Positions 16,532 to 24,638 of a stretch of 33,172 nucleotides of DNA are shown here, piece by piece; within the stretch, counting starts at the first letter, position 1, and every line of letters starts with the position of its first letter. The DNA lies in NCBI GenBank assembly GCA_902580505.1, contig CACHLB010000011.1, positions 1 through 33,172 of the forward strand. Reading direction: 5' to 3'. The position numbers were made by a program, and so were the translations under genes. The DNA comes from an uncultured Pelagibacteraceae bacterium (GTDB taxonomy: Bacteria; Pseudomonadota; Alphaproteobacteria; Pelagibacterales; Pelagibacteraceae). The notes under the pieces are model-generated. The model had not been told where the DNA came from, searched no databases, and was given only the letters and a program-made list of their open reading frames with translations.

Positions 16532-18145
16532 ATGAAAAATATTTTAGACATCGCTGGAAACAAAATAAAAATTTTATTAATTTTATCAGTACCAATAGGA
16601 TTGGCTTGTGGTCTAATAGAAATAGTATTTGCTATTTCATTAAATGATGTACTAATTAAATACAGTTTAATCGAAGGACAGAAAAAAATAGATTTTATTG
16701 ATCCTTTGTATGCAATTTTGATATTTGGATTTGTAAGGTTTGTTTTATTCTTCTTTTCTCAAATAATATCAAACTTAATATTTGAATTTTTAAATCAAAA
16801 AATTAGAAACCTTGTAATTATAAATAATTACAATTTTTCTAACACTATTGGACTAGTTAAGTCACAATTACTTCTTAATAATGTAACAAACAAAATAGCT
16901 GAATTTTTAAATTCTGGCTCACAACTTTTGATTCAAAGTATAATATTTTTAACCCTATATTTTTTTCTATTTAAACAATCGATACAACTCACATTTTTAT
17001 CCTCAATAATTTTTGTAGTTTTATTTGCTCCATTGTTGATAATGAAAAAAAAAATTTCATTATATTCACTTGAATTTCGAGATAAAGTTAACTTTGTTTT
17101 ATCAAAAATTTTTAAAGATATAAGAAATATAAATTTTTTGAAAACTGTTGGATCATTAAATAACGAGAGAGAAATAGTATTAAATACAAATGAGCAGTCT
17201 ATTAAACCATTTATAAGATATAATTTAAACCTTGGATTTGTTAATCAATTACCAAATTTTTTTGGAATATTAGTTATTGTTTTCATTATTATTCTAAATT
17301 CAAAATACTCTTTTATTGAAATTGGAAATATGGTTCCTTTTCTTTATCTTATTTTGCGTTCAATAATGGTCTTTGGTCATATCACATACAATATTGGTCG
17401 AATAATTTTTGGACAACCTTATGTGAAAATGCTGCTAAATAATTTTATAGATTCAAAAATGCAAATAGAAAATCAGCAAGAAGACCTTTATTCTAATAAA
17501 AAAATAGTAAAAAATTACAAACTTGAGGTAAATTCTTTATCAATAGGATATGATAAGGTAATTGTTAAAGACCTAAATTTTAATATTGAGAAAGGTAATT
17601 TTTGTCTTATTACTGGTGAATCTGGTGTTGGTAAAACAGCATTATTAGCCACAATAGTTGGTATAATAAAACCTCATAGTGGAAATATATTTTGGGGCAA
17701 TATAAATATTGAAGATCTAAATTTAGACGAATTTAGAAAGACAATTTCGTACTGTTCTACAGACCCATATTTAATTGAGGGTACTATAAGAGAAAACATT
17801 CTTTATGGTAACAATATGTCTCTGAATAATTCAATAATAGAAGAATGCTTGTCTCTTTGTGAGTGTGACTTTTTAAAAAAAGATCAAAAATATGATTTGG
17901 AAGCTAAAATAAAAGATGATGGAAGTGGTCTTTCATCAGGACAAAAACAAAGGCTATCGTTGGCTAGAGCTATTTTAAATTCACCAAAAGTGATCATTCT
18001 AGATGAAGCCACAGTGAATATTGATGAGAATATAGAGGAAAAAATTATTTTAAACATAAAGAAAACTTTACCAGATAGTTTAATCTTGGCTATTTCTCAT
18101 AGAAACAGTTTAAGGAAATACGCTGATAAGATAATAAGCATGTAA
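16532..18145 (+). CDS. ABC exporter, fused permease and ATPase (MsbA/PglK-like)
   Basis: This 537-aa half-transporter has about six membrane segments (roughly 12-37, 60-84, 132-148, 152-171, 243-257, 264-285) followed by an ATPase domain. Visible are Walker A TGESGVGKT (361-369), signature LSSGQ (467-471), Walker B VIILDEAT (487-494) and H-loop SHR (about 525-527). PglK and similar enzymes flip lipid-linked oligosaccharides, the likely role here since no Wzx flippase is visible. The Q-loop glutamine is replaced: YCSTDPYL has Thr410 where YxxQDxxL is usual. The D-loop reads ATVNID instead of ATSALD but keeps its Asp. The protein stops soon after the H-loop, shorter than the usual 570-600 aa. 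It is a single-gene unit, 71 nt divergent from the HAD gene. Confidence 0.88.
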   Translation: MKNILDIAGNKIKILLILSVPIGLACGLIEIVFAISLNDVLIKYSLIEGQKKIDFIDPLYAILIFGFVRFVLFFFSQIISNLIFEFLNQKIRNLVIINNYNFSNTIGLVKSQLLLNNVTNKIAEFLNSGSQLLIQSIIFLTLYFFLFKQSIQLTFLSSIIFVVLFAPLLIMKKKISLYSLEFRDKVNFVLSKIFKDIRNINFLKTVGSLNNEREIVLNTNEQSIKPFIRYNLNLGFVNQLPNFFGILVIVFIIILNSKYSFIEIGNMVPFLYLILRSIMVFGHITYNIGRIIFGQPYVKMLLNNFIDSKMQIENQQEDLYSNKKIVKNYKLEVNSLSIGYDKVIVKDLNFNIEKGNFCLITGESGVGKTALLATIVGIIKPHSGNIFWGNINIEDLNLDEFRKTISYCSTDPYLIEGTIRENILYGNNMSLNNSIIEECLSLCECDFLKKDQKYDLEAKIKDDGSGLSSGQKQRLSLARAILNSPKVIILDEATVNIDENIEEKIILNIKKTLPDSLILAISHRNSLRKYADKIISM

Positions 18146-18151
18146 TTTATC

Positions 18152-19285
18152 TCAATTAATATTTTTTTTTACTAAATTTAAAAATTGAATTGATGTATTA
18201 GGTTCAGCTTTTAAGCCTAAGCTTGATATATTATATTTCCAAAAAATATTTTTTTTCATTTTAGATTTGATTAATTTACCTTTTTTATCAATTACGTCCT
18301 TATACAATATCTTATTAAACGGTGGTTTAAAACCGATAGGAAAATAATTGATTCCAAAAGATTTTTTTGAATATAGTCCAAAAAATTGTGCTCCTCCTGG
18401 TTCAGAAATAAATATATTATTTTCTGTTAAAGCATAAATTTGAAATATATCTTTTTGCATTTGGGCTATACGATAATCAATCACTTTTTTCTTAAATTTT
18501 TTAATTTCATTAAAATTGAAGATTGTGTCACCTACTAAAAAAATTGTAAATTTTTTTTTTATCAAGTACTCAAACATTTTTTTATAGGCATCTTTAGGTG
18601 AGCCATTTCTAATATTGTTAGACTCATCTGAATTAGTTGAGTATTTTTTTCTTAAATAAACAGAACAAATTTTATTTATTTTTATATTTTTAATTTTTAA
18701 TTTATTTTGAATTTTTTTGAGATTTTCAGAATTTAGTTTTGGATTTTGAAGCTGTTTACTGATTACCTTATAAAAGTATATATCTACATACTTTTTAAAT
18801 ATTTTGAAATCTTTCCTATTAAAGTTAATTTTTTTTATAATTTCTTTGTTTTCTTTTTCAAAAATTTTATAAAAACTTTCTAATTCAAGTACATTTTTAG
18901 ACAGTATATATTTTAAAATTAATTTTATTATATAAAAATTTAAAGAATTTAAAGATCCTTCATACTCTCCAATTCTAAAATTATAACTAAGTTTTTTACC
19001 ATAACATGTTGGTAAATATATATGATTTATATTAAAAACTTTACTTACATATTTGTTATATCTTGTAGGATCAAATAACAAAATATATAAATATTTCTTT
19101 TTTGAATATCTAATTATATCGTTAGCAAAAATTTGATTTCCAAAACCACCTGTTCTGTGTATTAATATGTTTTTATAGTTTGCGATTTCTGATAAATTTT
19201 TTGGTAATAATAAATATAATAAATTTGTAATTAAAAAAATTAAACTTATTGGCAAATTTATTAATTCTTTTAAAAGTATTTTCAC
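18152..19285 (-). CDS. Putative glycosyltransferase (resembles TIGR04372-type)
   Basis: This 377-aa protein begins with a hydrophobic stretch (about 8-30) that may be a membrane anchor. It continues with ILIHRTGGFGNQIFANDI (about 40-57), a GNQ-containing motif like that of GT11 and related GT-B enzymes. The C-terminal half has CSVYLRKKY with NGSPKDAYKKMFEYL, FTIFLVGD, and ALTENNIFISEPGGAQFFGLYSKK. These recall the TIGR04372 group of O-antigen-cluster glycosyltransferases, but I could not run a search. It is the last gene of the minus-strand unit from the SDR at 24579 downward, 22 nt after the nucleotidyltransferase/kinase gene. Donor and acceptor unknown. Confidence 0.6.
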   Translation of the reverse strand: MKILLKELINLPISLIFLITNLLYLLLPKNLSEIANYKNILIHRTGGFGNQIFANDIIRYSKKKYLYILLFDPTRYNKYVSKVFNINHIYLPTCYGKKLSYNFRIGEYEGSLNSLNFYIIKLILKYILSKNVLELESFYKIFEKENKEIIKKINFNRKDFKIFKKYVDIYFYKVISKQLQNPKLNSENLKKIQNKLKIKNIKINKICSVYLRKKYSTNSDESNNIRNGSPKDAYKKMFEYLIKKKFTIFLVGDTIFNFNEIKKFKKKVIDYRIAQMQKDIFQIYALTENNIFISEPGGAQFFGLYSKKSFGINYFPIGFKPPFNKILYKDVIDKKGKLIKSKMKKNIFWKYNISSLGLKAEPNTSIQFLNLVKKNIN

Positions 19286-19307
19286 TATAAGTTTTTTGTT
19301 TAAATTT

Positions 19308-20789
19308 TTAGATTGTTAGAAATCTTTTTATAGTTCTTAAAAATTCATTTTTAGTTATTACTGTTTCATTACCTATGCATTGAGAGTGCATTCCTGCATA
19401 AATATTTCCTAGAAATGGGATAATAAGAGATGGGAAATTTTTCATAATCATTAATGAGGTAATCATAAAATATGCATCTCCGCATCCCGTAGTATCAACT
19501 GTTTTATTATAATAAACCGGAAACTCAAAGGACTTTCCATTTTTGATGAAAACACTACCCTTTTTTCCTTTAGTTAAACTTTTTAATTTAAAAGTTTTAT
19601 TGGATTTAATATCATTTAAGATTTCTTGACTTTGATTTTTAAATGCTAATCTCCATTCTCTTTCATCTAGGGATACATAAAAAGCATTGTTATACTTACT
19701 GACGATATTGTATCCCTGATTTAATGAATTTGTTTGAACATTCAAATAAATATTCTTATTTTTGTTTATTTTTTTCAAAACAATATCCTCAAATAATCCA
19801 ACTCCAAAATCACAAATGATTAGATTTTTGTTTATAAGATTTTGATTTAACTTTTTATTGATATTTTTTTGATCCTTTAAATCAAAAATATTTTTTCTAA
19901 AATTGGTTACTTGCAATATTTTTTCTAATCTATTTAAGTTTAAATATCTTGTCTTAATTTGAATATTGGATTTTGGAGACAAATTAATCAATTTGGCTTT
20001 GTTTTTTGATTTATTTAAAAAACTTTTTAATGTTTTGTTTTTTCCAAAAGTATAAAAATTTATTTTTTTTACAAATTGAGATGCTAACATACATACAGAA
20101 AGTGCTCCACCTTGGATAATTTTTTTATTGTTTTGGATTGTAGAAAAACACGGGTCCTTTGATGCCAGTCCAGCTATATCACAAAAGACATATTCATCTA
20201 AAATAGTTTCTCCTACAAGATTTAATTCTAAATCTTCTAAAGAATTAATTTTTTCTTCTATAAATTCATAGCCATAATTTTTATTTATTTTTCTTATAGA
20301 CTCTTTTTGTTGTTTATTAAATTCTGAAAATAAATTATTAAATATTTTTGTTGAGCTCATTAATTCAGTTGGAGTAATTAATAATTTACCTCCATATTTG
20401 ATAACTTCTCTTTTTTCCTTTTCAAAATTTAATGTTAAATCTTTTTTAAGAAAATCTTTCCCCTTAAAGTAAAAGTTAGGTTTTAATTTTTTTAAATAAT
20501 TCAATGATGTTAAATGATCATTTATAAATATGTAGTCAATATATTTCATAGCAGCTAAAGTCTTGGCTCTTTTGATCTCATCATTATATGGTCTACCTTC
20601 ACCTTTGTTTACAAATTTATCTGAAGTTATTGATACAATTAAAATATCAGACTTACTCTTTGCAAATTCAAAATGATTAATATGTCCAGCATGAATAATG
20701 TCAAACACCCCATGACAAATACCTATTTTAATTTTTGGATTTTTATTTCTTAATTTCTCCAAAAAATTGATATTTTTTATTAAAGCCAT
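19308..20789 (-). CDS. Bifunctional nucleotidyltransferase-PfkB kinase, inverted HldE order
   Basis: This 493-aa fusion has an N-terminal cytidylyltransferase-like domain (about 1-150). It carries GICHGVFDIIHAGHINHF (23-40, with the HxGH motif at 33-36) and GRPYNDEIKRA (65-75), like HldE/RfaE2. The C-terminal PfkB sugar-kinase domain (about 177-493) has LVGETILDEYVF, a GGALSV segment and the catalytic DTTGCGDAY near residue 435. Standard HldE has the kinase first and the nucleotidyltransferase last; here the order is reversed. The likely role is phosphorylation at C1 of heptose 7-phosphate and nucleotide activation of heptose 1-phosphate, together with the GmhA-like and HAD proteins. It overlaps the UGM-like gene by 10 nt. 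Which nucleotide is used is not readable by eye. Confidence 0.85.
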   Translation of the reverse strand: MALIKNINFLEKLRNKNPKIKIGICHGVFDIIHAGHINHFEFAKSKSDILIVSITSDKFVNKGEGRPYNDEIKRAKTLAAMKYIDYIFINDHLTSLNYLKKLKPNFYFKGKDFLKKDLTLNFEKEKREVIKYGGKLLITPTELMSSTKIFNNLFSEFNKQQKESIRKINKNYGYEFIEEKINSLEDLELNLVGETILDEYVFCDIAGLASKDPCFSTIQNNKKIIQGGALSVCMLASQFVKKINFYTFGKNKTLKSFLNKSKNKAKLINLSPKSNIQIKTRYLNLNRLEKILQVTNFRKNIFDLKDQKNINKKLNQNLINKNLIICDFGVGLFEDIVLKKINKNKNIYLNVQTNSLNQGYNIVSKYNNAFYVSLDEREWRLAFKNQSQEILNDIKSNKTFKLKSLTKGKKGSVFIKNGKSFEFPVYYNKTVDTTGCGDAYFMITSLMIMKNFPSLIIPFLGNIYAGMHSQCIGNETVITKNEFLRTIKRFLTI

Positions 20790-21946
20790 TTTTTTATTGG
20801 GAACGCACCTTCAAAAAAGTTATTATTTATTTCATCTTTTAGTTTTAACGCTTGCTCAATGCAATCATCAATATCTACTTCATATCTATAAGTACCAGCT
20901 CTTCCAATAGAGTAAAACCACTTAGGAAATTTAGATATATATTTTTTCGACTTTTCTATTTCTTTTTTTATTGGTAAGGGATAGTGTTTTCCTTTATGCG
21001 AAGGTATTTCCATGCCTATTAAGGTGGTATTAGATTTATGTTTTGTAAATTTTTTGTATTCAACTAAACGAGTAAATTTCTCCTTATTTGCATAATAGAG
21101 AAAGTAAACATTTTTTGGAAATATTTCTTTTGATGGAAAAACAATTTTATGAAAATCTCTACCTATAAATTTTAGTTCACCATAAATTTTATTTTTAAAA
21201 TAAGTGTCTGGTGAGATTGTTGATATGACTATATCAAATTTTTTTTTAACTTTATTAATCTCAAAAATTTTGTTTTTTAAAGATATTAATTTAAAATTTG
21301 TATTAAATAATATCTTAAGATTTCTTTTTTTTGGCAGATCAAAAAAATCATTGTAACCATTTAATTTTTTGGGATAACAAGATATGGCTTTATCCCATGC
21401 AGCCCTAGGACCACTTTTAAGAGTTGCACCTTTTGGTGACCAATTAAAAGTATCTATTTTTTTTGTACTATCTACAAACCACATTTTTTTATTATAGGTG
21501 TTGATTGTCTTATTATAAAGTGTCTTACCAATTGAGTTTATCCAAAAATCTTCCATATTTTTAGAATTTTTAATTTTTAATAAAGATCTTTTCTTTAATT
21601 CTTTTTTAATTTTTTTTTTATCTGGCATTTTTTTTAAATCAGTTACGTGCAAAGGATAATGATAGAATTGATTATCAGTTTCAACATATGTTAAAAATTC
21701 ATGATCAGAGCATTTTCTTAAAGGAACAATTTTATTTAAATACTGATATATTTTTTTGTTGTGTGTCAAAAAATGTCTTGGTCCAAAAGTATACGGGTGA
21801 CCACCATAAAAAAAAGTTCTTACACCAGCACCTAAAAATTTACCTTTTTCAACTAAAGAAATATCCAGATTTTTATTTTTTGATAATTCCCGCGCTGCAG
21901 TTACACCAGCAAATCCACCCCCAATTATTAAAATTTTTTTTTTCAG
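20780..21946 (-). CDS. glf: UDP-galactopyranose mutase-like flavoprotein, non-ATG start
   Basis: The frame encodes about 388 aa. The N terminus reads KKKILIIGGGFAG (FAD-binding GxGxxG) and SLVEKGKFLGAGVRTFF, then HPYTFGPRHFLTHNKKIYQYL and FYHYPLHVTDL, as in UGM. The C-terminal GRAGTYRYEVDIDDCIEQAL matches the conserved UGM Arg/Tyr region. UGM interconverts UDP-galactopyranose and furanose using reduced FAD. No ATG precedes the FAD motif; the best start in the sequence as given is CTG at 21946-21944, overlapping the transketolase stop as CTGA. A later TTG at 21769 would remove the FAD site. It overlaps the bifunctional kinase gene by 10 nt, so a pyranose-furanose switch on an activated heptose or other sugar is also possible. 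Symbol by family only. Confidence 0.78.
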   Translation of the reverse strand: MKKKILIIGGGFAGVTAARELSKNKNLDISLVEKGKFLGAGVRTFFYGGHPYTFGPRHFLTHNKKIYQYLNKIVPLRKCSDHEFLTYVETDNQFYHYPLHVTDLKKMPDKKKIKKELKKRSLLKIKNSKNMEDFWINSIGKTLYNKTINTYNKKMWFVDSTKKIDTFNWSPKGATLKSGPRAAWDKAISCYPKKLNGYNDFFDLPKKRNLKILFNTNFKLISLKNKIFEINKVKKKFDIVISTISPDTYFKNKIYGELKFIGRDFHKIVFPSKEIFPKNVYFLYYANKEKFTRLVEYKKFTKHKSNTTLIGMEIPSHKGKHYPLPIKKEIEKSKKYISKFPKWFYSIGRAGTYRYEVDIDDCIEQALKLKDEINNNFFEGAFPIKKWL

Positions 21947-22848
21947 ACAACCTCTTTTAATATTTTTTCTACTGTTATGCCATGCTTTTTCTCCAGGAGT
22001 TCTTTTTGAGATCCATAAAAATGGAAAAATTTATCTTTTAGAGAAAAATTTTTTATTTTATTTTGGATACCATTATCATGTGCAAATTCTTTGCATATAG
22101 ATGAAAGGCCTCCAATTTCAGAGTGATCCTCAAGAATTATGATTTTCTTATATTTTTTTAATATACTTTTCAGCGATTTATAGTCAAAAGGCTTTAAAGT
22201 ATGCGCTGAATAAATAGCTATGTTTGATTTCTTTTTTACTTCTATCGCAGTTTTTATTATTGGACCGTATGTAAGTATACAAGTTTTATTTTTTCCATCA
22301 CATATTTTACGAATTTTTCCAAACTTCCATTTTGTGCTTTCTTTAAATATATAATCTTTCTCTCCAGATTTGCCAATACGAAGATAACATGGATTTTTTG
22401 AATATTTAGACAAATATTTTATACAAGATTTGATTTCATATAAATCACTTGGAGCTAAAACTGTCATATTAGGAATAGATCTAGCTATTGATATATCTTC
22501 TTGTGTCAGGTGTGTACCACCTAATGTAGAATATATTGTGCCCGCACCCATTCCAACAATAGTTACAGGTAAATTTTGATAACAAATATCATCTCGGATC
22601 ATTTCAAATGGCCTATAAAGAGCGAATGTGGCTATTGTATAAGCAAATGGTTTCATGCCACGCATAGCTAAGCCAGCTGAAATACCAATCATAGATTGTT
22701 CTGCAACTCCAGTATTAACAAATCTATCAGGATATTTTTTTCTCAGCTTTTCCATGCTTCCAGCAGGAGAAATATCAGCAGCAACTACATAAATTTTTTC
22801 ATTTTTAATAGCTTCTTTGTACAATGTTTCAGCAAAAACGTTTCTCAT
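21943..22848 (-). CDS. Split transketolase, C-terminal subunit (pyrimidine-binding and C domains)
   Basis: This 301-aa protein covers the second half of transketolase. The pyrimidine-binding domain has VVAADISPAGSM and RFVNTGVAEQSMIGISAGLA, with the catalytic Glu in VAEQ that activates ThDP. TIATFALYRPFEMIRDDICY and GGTHLTQEDI follow, then a transketolase C domain with CILTYGPI and LEDHSEIGGLSS. It works with the N-terminal subunit encoded just upstream, whose stop overlaps its ATG by one base (TAATG). Such split pairs occur in sugar clusters. The activity is transfer of a two-carbon ketol unit; donor and acceptor are not known here. Confidence 0.88.
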   Translation of the reverse strand: MRNVFAETLYKEAIKNEKIYVVAADISPAGSMEKLRKKYPDRFVNTGVAEQSMIGISAGLAMRGMKPFAYTIATFALYRPFEMIRDDICYQNLPVTIVGMGAGTIYSTLGGTHLTQEDISIARSIPNMTVLAPSDLYEIKSCIKYLSKYSKNPCYLRIGKSGEKDYIFKESTKWKFGKIRKICDGKNKTCILTYGPIIKTAIEVKKKSNIAIYSAHTLKPFDYKSLKSILKKYKKIIILEDHSEIGGLSSICKEFAHDNGIQNKIKNFSLKDKFFHFYGSQKELLEKKHGITVEKILKEVV

Positions 22849-23651
22849 TAAATCTCAGTACTATCTAACTCTTTTAAAGCTTTTAAGTATTCTTCTTTAT
22901 TTGGGGATTTATAGTGCCATATGGGTTTATTTGACATATATGAAATTGGATAACCTTTAATTGTTTTACATATTATGGCCAGTGGTTTATTTTTCTTTTT
23001 TCTCTTGAATGCTTTAAATATTTCTCTTTGATTATGTCCATCACAAACATAAGATTGCCACCCAAACGACTTTAATTTATCTTCAATAGGATAAATATAC
23101 GGATGTGATTTTGAGGTTCTTTCAAGACTTTGTAAATCATTATTATCTATAAATGTTACTAAGTTATTTACATTTAAAGATGGAGCTATCATAATCGCTT
23201 CCCATGTTGATCCCTCTTGAAGTTCTCCATCACTTAAGACCGAATAAATTATTCTTTTTGATTTGCCTCCTCTTTCAGCCAAAGCCATTCCAACAGACAT
23301 TGATAAACCATGACCCAAAGAGCCTGTTGACGCATTTATTCCTGGATTCCCTCTATCAGGGTGTACTCCTAAAAAACCATTTGGTTTACAGTAATTTTCT
23401 ACATCTTTTTTTTTTAAAACTCCTAAGTCCTCCAATATTACATAGTGAAGTATAGATCCATGACCTTTTGACATCACAAAACAATCCAAATTTTTCTTAT
23501 TCAAAAATACATTAAAAATTAAATCCATTATTTCTGTGCAAGAAAATGTTCCACCCAGATGTAAGGCGCTAACTTTTTGAGATAGTTCTAAGATTCTCTT
23601 TCTGTACTTTATTGATCTTTTTTTTGATTTAATTAGTTCTTGTAATTTCAT
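22848..23651 (-). CDS. Split transketolase, N-terminal subunit (ThDP diphosphate-binding domain)
   Basis: This 267-aa protein has the ThDP pyrophosphate-binding domain. SALHLGGTFSCTEIMDLIF is at the N terminus, followed by FVMSKGHGSILHY, GINASTGSLGHGLSMSVGMA and the metal/ThDP motif SDGELQEG...DNND, where SDG replaces the common GDG. It forms the active site at the interface with the C-terminal subunit downstream. The two genes together equal about 570 aa, shorter than a housekeeping transketolase of about 650 aa, as is normal for split forms. It follows the SDR with a one-base gap. Its place in a polysaccharide cluster suggests either supply of sedoheptulose 7-phosphate to the GmhA-like enzyme or attachment of a two-carbon branch to a keto sugar. 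Confidence 0.88.
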   Translation of the reverse strand: MKLQELIKSKKRSIKYRKRILELSQKVSALHLGGTFSCTEIMDLIFNVFLNKKNLDCFVMSKGHGSILHYVILEDLGVLKKKDVENYCKPNGFLGVHPDRGNPGINASTGSLGHGLSMSVGMALAERGGKSKRIIYSVLSDGELQEGSTWEAIMIAPSLNVNNLVTFIDNNDLQSLERTSKSHPYIYPIEDKLKSFGWQSYVCDGHNQREIFKAFKRKKKNKPLAIICKTIKGYPISYMSNKPIWHYKSPNKEEYLKALKELDSTEI

Positions 23652-23652
23652 G

Positions 23653-24579
23653 TTAAACTTTTTTATTTGCCTTTAACCAAGCCAAATTCCAATTATTTTT
23701 TGTTGGTTTAAAACCTTTTTCAAAATTATATTTAATATCTTTTATAGCATCTATTGAATTAAATTTTGGTTGGAATCCAGCTTTTAAAATTTTTTCTGAA
23801 GAAATTCTGTATGATCTTGGGTCATTGGTTTTTATGTAAGTAATTTTGCAATTTATTTGCCTTGAGACTTCTTTGGCAATATTCGAAATTGACTTATTTT
23901 CGAAACCTAAATTAAAAACACCAACTATATTTTTTTTAATAAAAAATTCATAACATCTTATCATATCATCTATGTGTACTAAGGGCCTAATTTGTGATCC
24001 TCCAGTAATTGATATTTTTTTCTTGTAATAAGCCTGATAACAAAACAAATTTAGTACAACGTCTAATCTTAGTCTATCTGAAAATCCACAAACCGTAGCT
24101 GGTCTAATAATTGTATATTTAATTTTATCGGAATAAGACTGAATTACTTTTTCACATATCATCTTAGATTTATTATAATCTGTTATTGGATCTAAACCTA
24201 AACCTTCATGAACTTTTTTTTCTTTTTTAAGTCCATAAATACTTCCAGATGAAGCAAATAGAAATTTTTTAATTTTTTTTTTTACACAGTAATCCAAAAT
24301 CTTATATACAGCTAGAGGACCACTTTCCCATGTATGTCGCGCATCAAGTTCACATAAAGGGTCATTTGACAAATACGCAAGATCTATAACTGCATCGAAT
24401 TTGGATAACTTATTAAAGTTGTAATAGCGAATGTCTGCTTTTATTTTTTGTACTTTTTTATGTAAAAAATCCCCAAACCAAAAATTATCTAAACAAGTAA
24501 TTTTATAATTCTTGCTTACAAGATAATTGCATAGTTTTGTACCTATGTAACCAGCACCGCCTATTATTAAAATTTTCAT
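23653..24579 (-). CDS. NAD-dependent epimerase/dehydratase (extended SDR), first gene of the split-transketolase operon
   Basis: This 308-aa protein starts MKILIIGGAGYIGTKL at the ATG 24579-24577. An open frame reaches back to 24672 but would add 31 unrelated residues and overlap the divergent gene's start, so 24579 is chosen. DNFWFGDFL, KADIRYYN, DLAYLSNDP, FASSGSIYG, Tyr-Asn-Lys-Ser-Lys (YxxxK) and RPATVCGFSDRLR follow, typical of sugar SDRs. The C-terminal region has DPRSYRISSEKI with a WNLAWLK ending. I have seen similar ends in SDRs of uncertain role in O-antigen clusters. Likely role: reduction or epimerisation of the sugar on which the transketolase acts. It is separated from the divergent SDR by 59 nt. 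Confidence 0.8.
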   Translation of the reverse strand: MKILIIGGAGYIGTKLCNYLVSKNYKITCLDNFWFGDFLHKKVQKIKADIRYYNFNKLSKFDAVIDLAYLSNDPLCELDARHTWESGPLAVYKILDYCVKKKIKKFLFASSGSIYGLKKEKKVHEGLGLDPITDYNKSKMICEKVIQSYSDKIKYTIIRPATVCGFSDRLRLDVVLNLFCYQAYYKKKISITGGSQIRPLVHIDDMIRCYEFFIKKNIVGVFNLGFENKSISNIAKEVSRQINCKITYIKTNDPRSYRISSEKILKAGFQPKFNSIDAIKDIKYNFEKGFKPTKNNWNLAWLKANKKV

Positions 24580-24595
24580 TAGATCTATGGAATAT

Positions 24596-24625
24596 TTGAC
24601 AATCTTATATATTAAATTATTTAAT
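24596..24625 (+). promoter_or_regulatory. Putative sigma70-type promoter for the 24639-27630 operon
   Basis: TTGACA (24596-24601), an exact -35 consensus, is followed after 18 nt by TTTAAT (24620-24625, five of six to TATAAT). Transcription would begin around 24632, leaving a leader of only a few bases. It lies in the 59-nt divergent gap. The A/T background makes -10 matches common, but TTGACA with two G/C bases is less likely by chance. Confidence 0.45.
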
Positions 24626-24638
24626 TTTAAATTTAAAT

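Noticed and set aside
16461-16595. N-terminal extension of the HAD gene from an upstream start at 16595
   Set aside because: It would add 45 hydrophobic residues unlike any HAD N terminus and overlap the divergent ABC gene start; the ATG at 16460 is right before the first HAD strand.
23204-23455. Plus-strand ORF antisense to the transketolase N subunit
   Set aside because: The opposite strand encodes a complete ThDP-binding domain; this frame has no motif.
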